DNA of 64,000 bases from Anaeramoeba ignava (taxonomy: Eukaryota > Metamonada > Anaeramoebidae). The first letter of the stretch is position 1. The number at the start of each line of letters is the position of its first letter. The notes under the pieces were generated by a model. That model saw only the letters and a list, made by a program, of their open reading frames with translations, did no database searches and was not told the origin of the DNA. The position numbers and the translations under genes are program-made. Shown here one piece after another: positions 12,701 through 21,983 of this stretch. The stretch spans positions 697,501-761,500 of the forward strand of contig JAPDFW010000103.1 in assembly GCA_028826165.1 (NCBI GenBank). Reading direction: 5' to 3'.

Positions 12701-14993
12701 AAAACCAAAATCTAAATCTAAATCAAAATCTAAATCAAAATCTAAATCAAAATCTAAATCAAAATCTAAATCAAAATCTAAATCTAAATCTAAATCTAAA
12801 TCTAAATCAAAATCTAAATCAAAATCAAAATCAAAATCTAAATCAAAATCTAAATCAAAATCTAAATCAAAATCATCAACATCAACATCATCAACATCAT
12901 CAGATGATGATAAAGAACTTGATGAAAATAAAAAAGCAGAAAAAAAGAAATTAAGAGAAGAAAAGAAAAGAATTAAGCAACAAAAAAAAGAAGAAAAGAA
13001 AAGAATAAAAGAAGAAAAAAAGAAAGAAGCAGAAAGAATTAAAGAAGAAAAAAAGAAAGAAGCAGAAAGAATTAAAGAACAAAAAAGATTAGAAGAAGAA
13101 GAAAAAAAGAAAGAAGCAGAAAGAATTAAAGAACAAAAAAGATTAGAAGCTGAAGAGAAAAAGAAAGAAGCAGAAAGAATTAAAGAAGAGAAAAGATTAG
13201 AAGCTGAAAGAATTAAAGAAGAAAAAAGATTAGAAGCAGAAAGAATTAAAGAACAAAAAAGATTAGAAGCTGAAGAAAAAAAGAAAGAAGCAGAAAGAAT
13301 TAAAGAAGAGAAAAGATTAGAAGCTGAAAGAATTAAAGAAGAAAAAAGATTAGAAGCAGAAAGAATTAAAGAAGAAAAAAGATTAGAAGCTGAAAGAAAA
13401 AAAGCAGAAAAACAAATGAAAAAACAAAAATCAAAAGATGAAAAATCTAAATCATCAAAAACTTCTAAATCTAAATCAAAATCTAAATCAAAATCTAAAT
13501 CAAAATCTAAATCTAAATCTAAATCTAAATCATCAACATCAACATCAGATGAAGATAAAAAGAAAATTAAAAAACCTAAAGAAGAAATTCAACAACAAAA
13601 ACCAAAAGAAGAAATTGTTGAAATTGAAAAACCAAAAGAAATTCAACAACAAGATCAACAAAAACCCAAAGAAGAAATTGTTGAAATTCAAAAACCAAAA
13701 TCAAAATCTAAATCTAAATCAAAATCAAAATCTAAATCTAAATCAAAATCAAAATCAAAATCTAAATCAAAATCAAAATCAAAATCATCAGATGAAGATA
13801 AAAAGAAAATTAAAAAAGTTAAAGAAGAAATTCAACAACCCAAAGAAGAAATTGTTGAAATTGAAAAACCAAAAGAAATTCAACAACAAGATCAACAAAA
13901 ACCAAAAGAAGAAATTGTTGAAATTCAAAAACCAAAATCAAAATCTAAATCTAAATCAAAATCAAAATCTAAATCTAAATCAAAATCTAAATCTAAATCT
14001 AAATCTAAATCAAAATCTAAATCTAAATCTAAATCATCAACATCAGATGAAGATAAAAAGAAAATTAAAAAAGTTAAAGAAGAAATTCAACAACCCAAAG
14101 AAGAAATTGTTGAAATTGAAAAACCAAAAGAAATTCAACAACAAGATCAACAAAAACCAAAAGAAGAAATTGTTGAAATTCAAAAACCAAAATCAAAATC
14201 TAAATCAAAATCTAAATCTAAATCTAAATCTAAATCAAAATCTAAATCAAAATCTAAATCTAAATCTAAATCTAAATCTAAATCATCTACATCCACTTCT
14301 TCATCTTCATCAGATGAAAAGAAAAAAAAAGAAAAAATTGATTTGAAAAAAATTCGAGAACAAAAGCAAAATGATCTTTCTGGAATTAAAGAAGAGAAAA
14401 ATAAAACACAAACCAAGATTTTGGAACTCAAAAAAATGGAAGAAAAGCAAAAAGAAGAACAACAATCAATCAAACAAGAGCAACAAAAAGAACAGAATGT
14501 TTTGAAAGAAATTGAACAAGAAGAACAAGAGCTTCTTAAAAAACTAGAGGAAATAAGACAAAACAAAAAACAAAAACAAGAAAATTTATCAAATCTCAAT
14601 AAAAAATACGAAGAAAGTATCAAAGAACAATCAAAAATTAAAGAAAGTTCAGATCAACAATCGAATTTATTACACCAAATCAATCAAAATGAACAAAATA
14701 AAGCAAAAGAGATTGAAGAAGTTGAAGAAAAAATTAAAAAAAGAGAAGAAAAAAAAAAGAAAAAAAAAGCAAAGAAATCAAAATCAAAATCAAAATCTAA
14801 ATCAAAACCAAAATCTAAATCAAAATCAAAATCAAAATCTAAATCAAAATCAAAATCAAAATCTAAATCAAAATCAAAATCAAAATCTAAATCAAAATCA
14901 AAATCAAAATCTAAATCAAAATCAAAATCATCAACATCAACATCAAATTCAAAATCAAAATCAAAATCTAAATCAAAATCTAAATCAGATTGA
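774..14993 (+). CDS. Giant LRR protein with Ser-Lys/KEAER tandem-repeat tail (frame broken twice)
   Basis: Three exons are read: 774-815, 1066-1579 and 1753-14993. Introns are 816-1065 and 1580-1752, both GT-AG. The protein starts MGNKLEQL, a possible N-myristoylation site. Exon 2 encodes about six leucine-rich repeats (for example LTEIPPKIQNLKKLQTLDLR). Exon 3 joins in frame (K|D) and encodes long (SK)n tracts, KEAERIKEEKRLEAER charged-helix blocks and KPKEEIVEIEKPK modules in roughly 0.9-1.1 kb units. It ends in a coiled coil (14300-14770) and a final SK tract, with stop TGA at 14991. Indel clusters near 8470-8660 and 10010-10125 shift the frame by -1 then +1, so total exon length is still 13,797 nt, or about 4,598 residues if both are assembly errors. 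LRRs bind protein partners; the tail looks like an extended charged scaffold. Exact function is unknown. Confidence 0.75.
1596..1752 (+). repeat. (ATTTTT)n tract filling intron 2 of the LRR giant
   Basis: From the donor at 1580 to the acceptor at 1751-1752 this intron is almost pure six-base repeat, with two or three T-to-C variants. The acceptor TTTTATAG precedes an exon that restores the frame G|AT GAA. The intron therefore sits exactly between the LRR domain and the repeat tail. Confidence 0.75.
3888..14290 (+). repeat. Macro-tandem repeat of ~0.92-1.08 kb coding units
   Basis: A conserved start (DEDKKKI, GATGAAGATAAAAAGAAAAT; GAC in the first copy) occurs at 3888, 4806, 5820, 6762, 7839, 8750, 9689, 10644, 11637, 12558, 13548, 13791 and 14046. 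Each full unit runs PKEEI-QQQ module, SK tract, DDDKELDENKK, KEAER helix block, MKKQKSKDEK linker, SK tract. Two linker types occur: one with SILSFLKSKKK (near 3700, 4620, 6580, 7620, 10510) and one with SKSSKTSK (near 5690, 9550, 11550, 12420, 13450). The last two units are short (243 and 255 bp). Confidence 0.9.
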
Positions 14994-15119
14994 TTTTACA
15001 ATAACCCAAATTTTGATGAAATGATTCATTCATTTTTTTCATTCATTTTTTTTCATTTCCTTTCTTCTTTTTCAAAACAATATAATTTTGTTTTGATTCA
15101 TTTTTGATATTTTCCAAAT

Positions 15120-15185
15120 AAAGGAAATGAAACAAAACCCAAAAAAATTTTTTTTCATTTTTTTCATTTTTTTTCTTTTTCAAAA
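15120..15185 (+). promoter_or_regulatory. T-rich TCATTTTTTT leader before an RCC1-BTB gene
   Basis: The 60 bases before the start codon hold repeated TCATTTTTTT words followed by TTTTCTTTTTCAAAAATG. The same arrangement precedes the genes at 21984, 26368 and 28236, and looser versions precede many others, so it is probably a core promoter or initiator. This is inference from recurrence; no transcript start is known. Confidence 0.5.
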
Positions 15186-17003
15186 ATGAATGAAATTATA
15201 TTTTTTGGTTCAAATAATTCACCAAAACTTATCAAAAATGAACAAAATTTAATAACAAAACCAATTCAATTTAAATTTGAAAATGAAAATGAAAATGAAA
15301 AACAAATTAAACAAATTAAACAAATTTCATCATCAAATTTTTCAACAATTTTCCTTTTTAAAAATGGAAAAGCAATAGAATATTTAAATGAAAATGATTC
15401 AAATCAAAATCCTGAAAAAATCCAAATTAAAAATATTCAAAAAGTAACTGTTGGTTATCAAAATGAAGCTATTTTAACAAAAGAAGGAAATGTATTTTTT
15501 CTAAAAAGATATGAATTTGAAAATCCTCAAGAATTTATCAATATTTCATCATTAATTGAAGATATAAATGATAGAATAATTGAAGATATTGTTTCTGGAT
15601 ACAATTCAGTTTACTTATTAACTTCAAATAGAAATGTCTACACAAATGAACCTGCAAAATTTCCTGAAATTAGTGCTCCAGCGTTTGAAATATTCCCAAA
15701 AGAAGAAAAACCAATTTTAATTATGAAAAATGTTTCTAAAATATTTTCAGGAGATTCTTCAAATTTTGCTTTTTTTTTAAATTCAAATCAAGAATTATTT
15801 GGATATGGAGACAATTATCATGGTCAACTTGGATTAGGTGAATCAAGAAATGGAACTGTATTTATCAATCCAACCAAAATCCAAAATATTCCAAAAGGCA
15901 AAGTAATTGATATTCAATGTGGCAATATGCATTCAGTAATGTTAATTGAAAATGAAAATGAAGATGAAAATCCAAAAAGAAAACTTTATTCATGTGGAAA
16001 CTATCAATATAATGGACTTGGCCATAATGAAAATACTTATGAATTTACTGAAATCAAATCATCTTTATTTGATAATGATAATATTCTTGATATTTCTGTT
16101 GGAAATGAACATAATTTGATTTTAACAGAAAAAGGGAAATTAATAGGATTTGGAGATAATTATTATGCTCAATTAGGAAATGGAGATACAAAAAATCAAT
16201 CAATTCCAATTCAAATTGAACTTCCTAAATTAAGATTTAATGAAAATATCTCTAATTATCATATTTGTTGTGGACAAGCATCTTCATTTATTTATTATTC
16301 TCCTTTTTCCAATCTTGAAGAAGATTTGATAAAACTATTCCAAAGAAAGGAATTTTGTGATATTTCATTTAAAACAGAAAATGGAGAAATAATTGAAGCT
16401 CATAAATTAATATTGAAATATAGATTAAATCAAAATCAAAATCAAATTGAAAAACTTAAAGAAATTATTTCAAATAAATCAATTAAAGAATCAAATCAAA
16501 TATTTGAAATGATTTATTCAAATAATTCCAAAATAAATCCAATATTATATTCTGAAATTAAAGAAATTATAAATTCAAATGAAAAAATTGAAGAAACAAT
16601 TAAAAGAATTTATTTAAATGAAAATGAAAAAGATTTTATTATTGAAAGAAAAGAAAAACAATATAAATTTCCCAAACTAATATTAATAATGAGAAGTGAA
16701 TTATATCGAGGAATGTTTTTATCTGTAACAAATGATACTTCTAATAAAGTTACAGATTATAGTGAATTAAGTAATAAATCATTTGAAATATTTGAATATT
16801 GGATTTATTCAAATCAAATCAAAGATGGAATTCAAATTACACAAGAAATTATTGATGAAATTCAAAGAGGAATTGATTATTTTCAATTAAATCAAACAAA
16901 TCCAAATTTATTTGATTTATTAATTAACAAATTTAATAAAATTCAACAAAAAGTGGGAATGAAGGAAGAAAAGAAAAAGAAAGAGAAATGCTTAATTTTT
17001 TAA
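15186..17003 (+). CDS. RCC1-BTB protein with CaaX end (paralogue 1)
   Basis: The product has 605 residues. Residues 1-370 form RCC1-type beta-propeller blades, with signatures such as GYGDNYHGQLGLGES (206-220) and GFGDNYYAQLGNGD (321-334). One blade near 150-172 has lost the GxxxxGQLG motif that the paralogues keep. Residues ~388-445 and ~483-545 resemble two BTB-like segments (CDISFKTENG..HKLILKY and FPKLILIMRSELYRGMF). An EN run lies at 32-38. The tail KKKKEKCLIF ends in a CaaX box whose final Phe would favour geranylgeranylation. RCC1-BTB proteins typically act as scaffolds or cullin-3 adaptors; the partner here is unknown. Its stop lies 25 bases from the stop of the convergent paralogue 2. 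Confidence 0.9.
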   Translation: MNEIIFFGSNNSPKLIKNEQNLITKPIQFKFENENENEKQIKQIKQISSSNFSTIFLFKNGKAIEYLNENDSNQNPEKIQIKNIQKVTVGYQNEAILTKEGNVFFLKRYEFENPQEFINISSLIEDINDRIIEDIVSGYNSVYLLTSNRNVYTNEPAKFPEISAPAFEIFPKEEKPILIMKNVSKIFSGDSSNFAFFLNSNQELFGYGDNYHGQLGLGESRNGTVFINPTKIQNIPKGKVIDIQCGNMHSVMLIENENEDENPKRKLYSCGNYQYNGLGHNENTYEFTEIKSSLFDNDNILDISVGNEHNLILTEKGKLIGFGDNYYAQLGNGDTKNQSIPIQIELPKLRFNENISNYHICCGQASSFIYYSPFSNLEEDLIKLFQRKEFCDISFKTENGEIIEAHKLILKYRLNQNQNQIEKLKEIISNKSIKESNQIFEMIYSNNSKINPILYSEIKEIINSNEKIEETIKRIYLNENEKDFIIERKEKQYKFPKLILIMRSELYRGMFLSVTNDTSNKVTDYSELSNKSFEIFEYWIYSNQIKDGIQITQEIIDEIQRGIDYFQLNQTNPNLFDLLINKFNKIQQKVGMKEEKKKKEKCLIF

Positions 17004-17028
17004 TTTTCTTTTTATTAAAAAAAGGGAT

Positions 17029-19362
17029 TCAAAAAAAAATGCAAAATTTTTGTTTGTTTTTTTTTTGATTTTGATTTTGATTTTGATTTAGATTTAGATT
17101 TAGATTTAGATTTAGATTTTGTTTTTGTTTTTGATTTTGATTTAGATTTTGATTTTGATTTTGATTTAGATTTAGATTTTGATTTAGATTTTGATTTTGA
17201 TTTTGGTTTTGATTTAGATTTTGATTTTGATTTTGATTTAGATTTTGGTTTTGATTTAGATTTTGATTTTGATTTAAATTTTGATTTTGATTTTGGTTTT
17301 GATTTAGATTTTGATTTTGATTTTGATTTTGATTTTGATTTTGATTTTGATTTTGATTTTGATTTTGATTATAAAATTTTTTAATTAATAAATCCAATAA
17401 ATTTGGATTTGTTTGATTTAATTGAAAATAATCAATTCCAATTTCAAGTTCATTAATTATTTCTTTTGTAATTTGAATTTCATCTTTAATTTGATTTGAA
17501 TAAATCCAATATTCAAATATTTCAAATGATTTATTACTTAATTCACTATAATCTGTAACTTTATTAGAAGTATCTTCAGTTACAGATAAAAACATTCCTC
17601 GATATAATTCACTTCTCATTATTAATATTAATTTTGGAAATTTATATTGTTTTTCTTTTCTTTCAATAACAAAATCTTTTTCATTTTCATTTTCATTTTC
17701 TTTTTGATTTTGATTTTCATTTTGATTTTGATTTTCATTTTGATTTTGATTTTCATTTTCATTTTCATTTTCATTTTCATTTTCATTTTCTTTTTCATTT
17801 TCTTTTTCATTTTCATTTTTATTTTCATTTAAATAAATTCTTTTCATTGTTTCTTCAATTTTTTCATTTGAATTTATAATTTCTTTAATTTCCAAATATA
17901 ATGCTAGATTTATTATTCTGTTTGAATAAATCATTTCAAATATTTGATTTGATTCTTTAATTGATTTTTTTGAAATAATTTCTTTAAGTTTTTCAATTTC
18001 ATTTTCATTTTGATTTAATCTATATTTCAATATTAATTTATGAGCTTCAATTATTTCTCCATTTTCTGTTTTAAATGAAATATCACAAAATTCCTTTCTT
18101 TCAAATAATTTTATCAAATCTTCTTCAAGATTGGAAAAAGGAGAAGGAGAATAATAAAAAAATGAAGCTGTTTGTCCACAACAAATATGATAATTAGAAA
18201 TATCATCTTTAAATTTTACATCAGGTAATGTGATTAAAGTTGGTTTTCTTATGATCATTTCTGTGTTTCCAATTCCTAACTGACCATATCTGTTACTTCC
18301 AAATGAAATTAAATTCCGATTTTGAGTTAGTATCAAAGTATGAAAATTTCCACAATCAACTTCAGAGATTTCATCATTCTCAAATAAAGATGATTTGATT
18401 TCAGTAAATTCTGTTGTATGACCTTGTGTGTTTGTATCAGCTCCAAGTCCACATCTTTCAGTAAAACCACATGAATAAAGTTTTCTTTTTCCATTCTCTT
18501 CATCTTCAACAAGCATCACTGAATGACAGCATGTCAGGTGAAGATCAATTATTTTACCTTTTGGAATATTTTGGATTTTGGTTATTTTGTTGATTTCTCT
18601 TTCTTTCTTTGTATCTGATCCAAGTTGATGATAATAATTGTCTCCACATCCAAATAATTCTTGATTTGAATTTAAAAGAAAAACAGAATGGGTATGATTT
18701 CCTGAATAAATTTTAGAAACATTTTTCATCATTAAAATTGGTTTTTCTGTTCTTTGTGATTTTTTAGAATCAAATCCAAGTTGACCATAATAATTTGAAC
18801 CAAATCCATAAGCATTTTGATTTGAAGTTAATAAGTAAATTGAATTCATTCCACAAACAAAATCTTCAATTATTCTATCATTTATATCTTCAATTGATGA
18901 TGAAATATTGATAAATTCTTGAGGATGATTTCGATCAATATCATATCCTTTTGCAAATACATTTCCTTCTATTGTTAAAATGACTTCAACATTACTATTG
19001 ATGAAGTATTTTGTTATATTTGAGGATGAAAGACCGCTTGCAAAAAATGTTTCTATTCCATTAAAATATTGATTTGCTTTTTCATTTTTGTAAATGTACA
19101 AATTGAGAATTTGAATTGAAGAAATTGGTTTAATTTGTTTTTCATTTTCATTTTCATTTTCATTTTCATTTTCATTTTCATTTTCATTTTCATTTTTATA
19201 TCGATTTTTATATTGGTTTTTTTGAGGAAAATCTAAATGAATTGGTGTTGTTATATCTTCTGGTTGATTTTTAACAACCTCTCTAAGAATATTAGATCCC
19301 CAAAACCAAGTATCAAAAAAATTTTTTTTTTGGATTGAATTTTTCGAAAGGATGAAATTCAT
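17029..19362 (-). CDS. RCC1-BTB protein with long NQ tail and CaaX end (paralogue 2)
   Basis: The product has 777 residues and is the longest of the five paralogues. The RCC1 propeller spans ~15-400 (GFGSNYYGQLGFD, SFGSNRYGQLGIGN). BTB-like segments follow at ~420-480 and ~570-640, separated by an expanded EN/QN run coded by GAAAAT and AATCAA words. After the usual LLIKKF end, a ~115-residue NQ/NL tract (AAT CAA and AAT CTA codons) leads to KKNKQKFCIFF. CIFF fits a CaaX box of the geranylgeranyl type. The N-terminus differs from the paralogues (MNFILSKNSIQ rather than MNEI-FFG), so start choice is less sure than the body. Confidence 0.87.
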   Translation of the reverse strand: MNFILSKNSIQKKNFFDTWFWGSNILREVVKNQPEDITTPIHLDFPQKNQYKNRYKNENENENENENENENENEKQIKPISSIQILNLYIYKNEKANQYFNGIETFFASGLSSSNITKYFINSNVEVILTIEGNVFAKGYDIDRNHPQEFINISSSIEDINDRIIEDFVCGMNSIYLLTSNQNAYGFGSNYYGQLGFDSKKSQRTEKPILMMKNVSKIYSGNHTHSVFLLNSNQELFGCGDNYYHQLGSDTKKEREINKITKIQNIPKGKIIDLHLTCCHSVMLVEDEENGKRKLYSCGFTERCGLGADTNTQGHTTEFTEIKSSLFENDEISEVDCGNFHTLILTQNRNLISFGSNRYGQLGIGNTEMIIRKPTLITLPDVKFKDDISNYHICCGQTASFFYYSPSPFSNLEEDLIKLFERKEFCDISFKTENGEIIEAHKLILKYRLNQNENEIEKLKEIISKKSIKESNQIFEMIYSNRIINLALYLEIKEIINSNEKIEETMKRIYLNENKNENEKENEKENENENENENENENQNQNENQNQNENQNQKENENENEKDFVIERKEKQYKFPKLILIMRSELYRGMFLSVTEDTSNKVTDYSELSNKSFEIFEYWIYSNQIKDEIQITKEIINELEIGIDYFQLNQTNPNLLDLLIKKFYNQNQNQNQNQNQNQNQNQNQNLNQNQNQNQNLNQNQNLNQNQNLNQNQNQNLNQNQNQNQNLNQNLNLNQNQNQNLNQNQKQKQNLNLNLNLNLNQNQNQNQKKNKQKFCIFF

Positions 19363-19382
19363 TTATTTAAATTTGAAGAAAA

Positions 19383-20453
19383 AAAAAATGAAAAAAAAAA
19401 AATGAAAAAATTATTGATTAAATTATTAATTAAATTATTTATCAAATTATAAATTAAATTATTAATTAAATTATTAATTAAATTATTAAATTATTAATTA
19501 AATTATTGATTAAATTATTAATTAAATTATTAATTAAATTATTAATTAAATTATTTATTAAATGATTAAATTATTAAATAAATTATTGATTAAATTATTA
19601 ATTAAATTATTAATTAAATCATTGATTAAATTATTAATTAAATTATTAATTAAATCATTGATTAAATTATTAAATAAATTATTAATTAAATTATTTATTA
19701 AATTATTGATTAAATTATTAAATAGATCATTGATTAAATTATTAATTAAATTATTAATTAAATTATTAATTAAATTATTTATTAAATTATTAATTAAATT
19801 ATTAAATTATTAATTAAATTATTGATTAAATTATTTATTAAATTATTAATTAAATTATTAAATTATTAATTAAATTATTGATTAAATTATTAATTAAATT
19901 ATTAATTAAATTATTAATTAAATTATTGATTAAATTATTGATTAAATTATTGAATAAATTATTTATTAAATTATTGAATAAATTATTGATTAAATTATTA
20001 ATTAAATTATTAATTAAATTATTGATTAAATTATTGATTAAATTATTAATTAAATTATTAAATAAATTATTGATTAAATTATTAATTAAATTATTTATTA
20101 AATTATTAATTAAATTATTAATTAAATTATTGATTAAATTATTAATTAAATTATTGAATAAATTATTGAATAAATTATTGAATAAATTATTTATTAAATT
20201 ATTGATTAAATTATTGATTAAATTATTAATTAAATTATTGATTAAATTATTAATTAAATTATTAATTAAATTATTTATTAAATTATTAAATTATTAATTA
20301 AATTATTGAATAAATTATTAATTAAATTATTTATTAAATTATTAATTAAATTATTAATTAAATTATTAATTAAATTATTAATTAAATTATTGAATAAATT
20401 ATTAATTAAATTATTAATTAAATTATTAAATAAATTATTAATTAAATTATTGA
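19383..20453. repeat. ~1.07 kb array of AAATTATTAATT-type 12-mers
   Basis: The spacer between the start of RCC1-BTB paralogue 2 and the stop of the BTB-TLDc gene is nearly all AAATTATTAATT, with ATTGATT, TTTATT and AATAA variants. Open frames such as LIKLLIKLL are translations of the repeat and show no domain. The repeat runs directly into the TAA stop of the minus-strand gene. Confidence 0.9.
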
Positions 20454-21911
20454 TTAAATAAAAAAAGTTTCAAGTTCATCAATTTGCCAATCTCCATCAC
20501 CAGTACAGAAATAATTTGTTTCTTCATTTGTTTTATAAAAAATTCCTTTTGGCAAAGTAAAGCATTGACCAAAATATCCAGTTTTTCCGCGCTTGAGATT
20601 CTTATAAGGAGCGCCTAAGCAAACATTGCAAAAACAAGGTCCATTGTTGATATTATAATAAACAGAATAACTTGTAGTCATTCCTTTTTTAACTGGATAT
20701 TTATCGGGAGGGCTATTTGTGGGATTTACTAAACTAAATAAAAATGCAGATGAATCTGTAATAAATCTGTCATTTTTTCCTTGAATCCATCCAACTGAAG
20801 TGAATCCTCCAAAAATATACTCCCCATTTCCTTTGAAAATGACTAGCGTTTTTCCTTTATTATCACATATTGAATGCCATTTTTTAGCTGAAAATCCATC
20901 CCTTTTGGCTGAAAATCCTAATTTCATTTTCGAAAAGAATTCATCATCATTTATCCATTCTTTTATTTTCTGAATATCCTTCATTTTTTCAATAATTGAT
21001 GATTCAAATCTTATTCTTGGTTTGAAAAGCAATGAATTTTCATTCTGATTTTCTTCTTCCAAAAATTGTTTGATTTCTACTTGGTTTTTTTTTGGTTTTT
21101 TTTGAAGTTTTTGGAATTGAATTAATTTTTGAGTAATTTCATTTGGAATTAAATCTTCTTTCAAAACATTTTTAAGTTCTTTTTTTGAAAAATCAATAAA
21201 TCTGATTTTATGAATAACATTTGAAATTTGATTTTGAATTTTTTCTTTTTCTTCCTTTTCAAGTTTTTGATATTCTTTTTCTTGATTAATATTTGATTTA
21301 TGTTTTCCCCATTTTATTATTGTTTGAAAAATTTCAAATTCACTTGTTAAAATTCGATCATTTGATAAAATTGAATTTAAATGATTTTCTTCAAGTTCAA
21401 AAAAAAATGGATTTTTGATAAATTCTTTAAAATTTTCAGAAATAAATTGATAACAAAAATCTAATAATTCATTCAAATTCATTGATTCAGATAATTTAAG
21501 AACATCAACAATAGTTTCAATTTGAAAATTCTTTTGGATAAATTTTGAACAAATTTCAATTAATTCATCAATTAAATATTTTGATGAAAAAACTAAAATT
21601 TGAATTGCATTTTCTAAATTAATTTCAATTTTTCCTGAATAAAAATAATTTAAAATTGAAGATAGAACTGAACTTGAAACATCTTGAAGAATTAATTTAT
21701 TTTCTTGATATTCTTTCATTTTTGATTTGAAAAGAGATTTAAAATATTGACTTCTTGAAGAAAGAATTGATTTATGAGTTTTAAATGAAGTTTTATTTTC
21801 TTCACAAATTATTTCAAAATCAAAATAATTTTCTTCTTCTTTTTCATTTTGGTTTTGAAATAAATTTTTTAAATCATTTGAAAGTTTTTCTAAATTTGAA
21901 TAATTTTCCAT
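20454..21911 (-). CDS. BTB-BACK-TLDc protein
   Basis: The product has 485 residues. BTB lies at ~29-125 (DFEIICEENK, THKSILSSRSQYFKSLF), a BACK-like helical region at ~130-255, a Lys/Gln-rich linker at ~256-300 and a TLDc domain at ~312-485. TLDc signatures are GFSAKRDGFSAKKWH, DNKGKTLVIFK, YIFGGFTSVGW and a terminal DGDWQIDELETFFI. TLDc domains occur in OXR1/NCOA7-type proteins linked to V-ATPase regulation and oxidative stress in other eukaryotes; BTB often recruits cullin-3. Whether either role holds here is inference. It is divergent with the RCC1-BTB gene at 21984, their start codons only 72 bases apart. Confidence 0.92.
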   Translation of the reverse strand: MENYSNLEKLSNDLKNLFQNQNEKEEENYFDFEIICEENKTSFKTHKSILSSRSQYFKSLFKSKMKEYQENKLILQDVSSSVLSSILNYFYSGKIEINLENAIQILVFSSKYLIDELIEICSKFIQKNFQIETIVDVLKLSESMNLNELLDFCYQFISENFKEFIKNPFFFELEENHLNSILSNDRILTSEFEIFQTIIKWGKHKSNINQEKEYQKLEKEEKEKIQNQISNVIHKIRFIDFSKKELKNVLKEDLIPNEITQKLIQFQKLQKKPKKNQVEIKQFLEEENQNENSLLFKPRIRFESSIIEKMKDIQKIKEWINDDEFFSKMKLGFSAKRDGFSAKKWHSICDNKGKTLVIFKGNGEYIFGGFTSVGWIQGKNDRFITDSSAFLFSLVNPTNSPPDKYPVKKGMTTSYSVYYNINNGPCFCNVCLGAPYKNLKRGKTGYFGQCFTLPKGIFYKTNEETNYFCTGDGDWQIDELETFFI

Positions 21912-21983
21912 TTTTTATTTAAAAGAAAAAAATGAAATTTTATTTTTTCATTTTTCATTTTTTCATTTTTTTCTTTTTCAAAA
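21912..21983. promoter_or_regulatory. 72-bp divergent promoter
   Basis: This is all the DNA between the start codons of the BTB-TLDc gene (-) and RCC1-BTB paralogue 3 (+). It contains TCATTTT words on both strands and the TTTTTCTTTTTCAAAA leader on the plus strand. Both promoters and both 5' leaders must fit here, which points to very short untranslated regions. Confidence 0.55.

Noticed and set aside
4913-14623. Many minus-strand and off-frame ORFs within the giant gene
   Set aside because: All track the repeat units and mirror each other; none has domain content outside the repeat.
19562-20297. LIKLLIKLL open frames
   Set aside because: They are direct translations of the AAATTATTAATT array with no domain and no credible leader.
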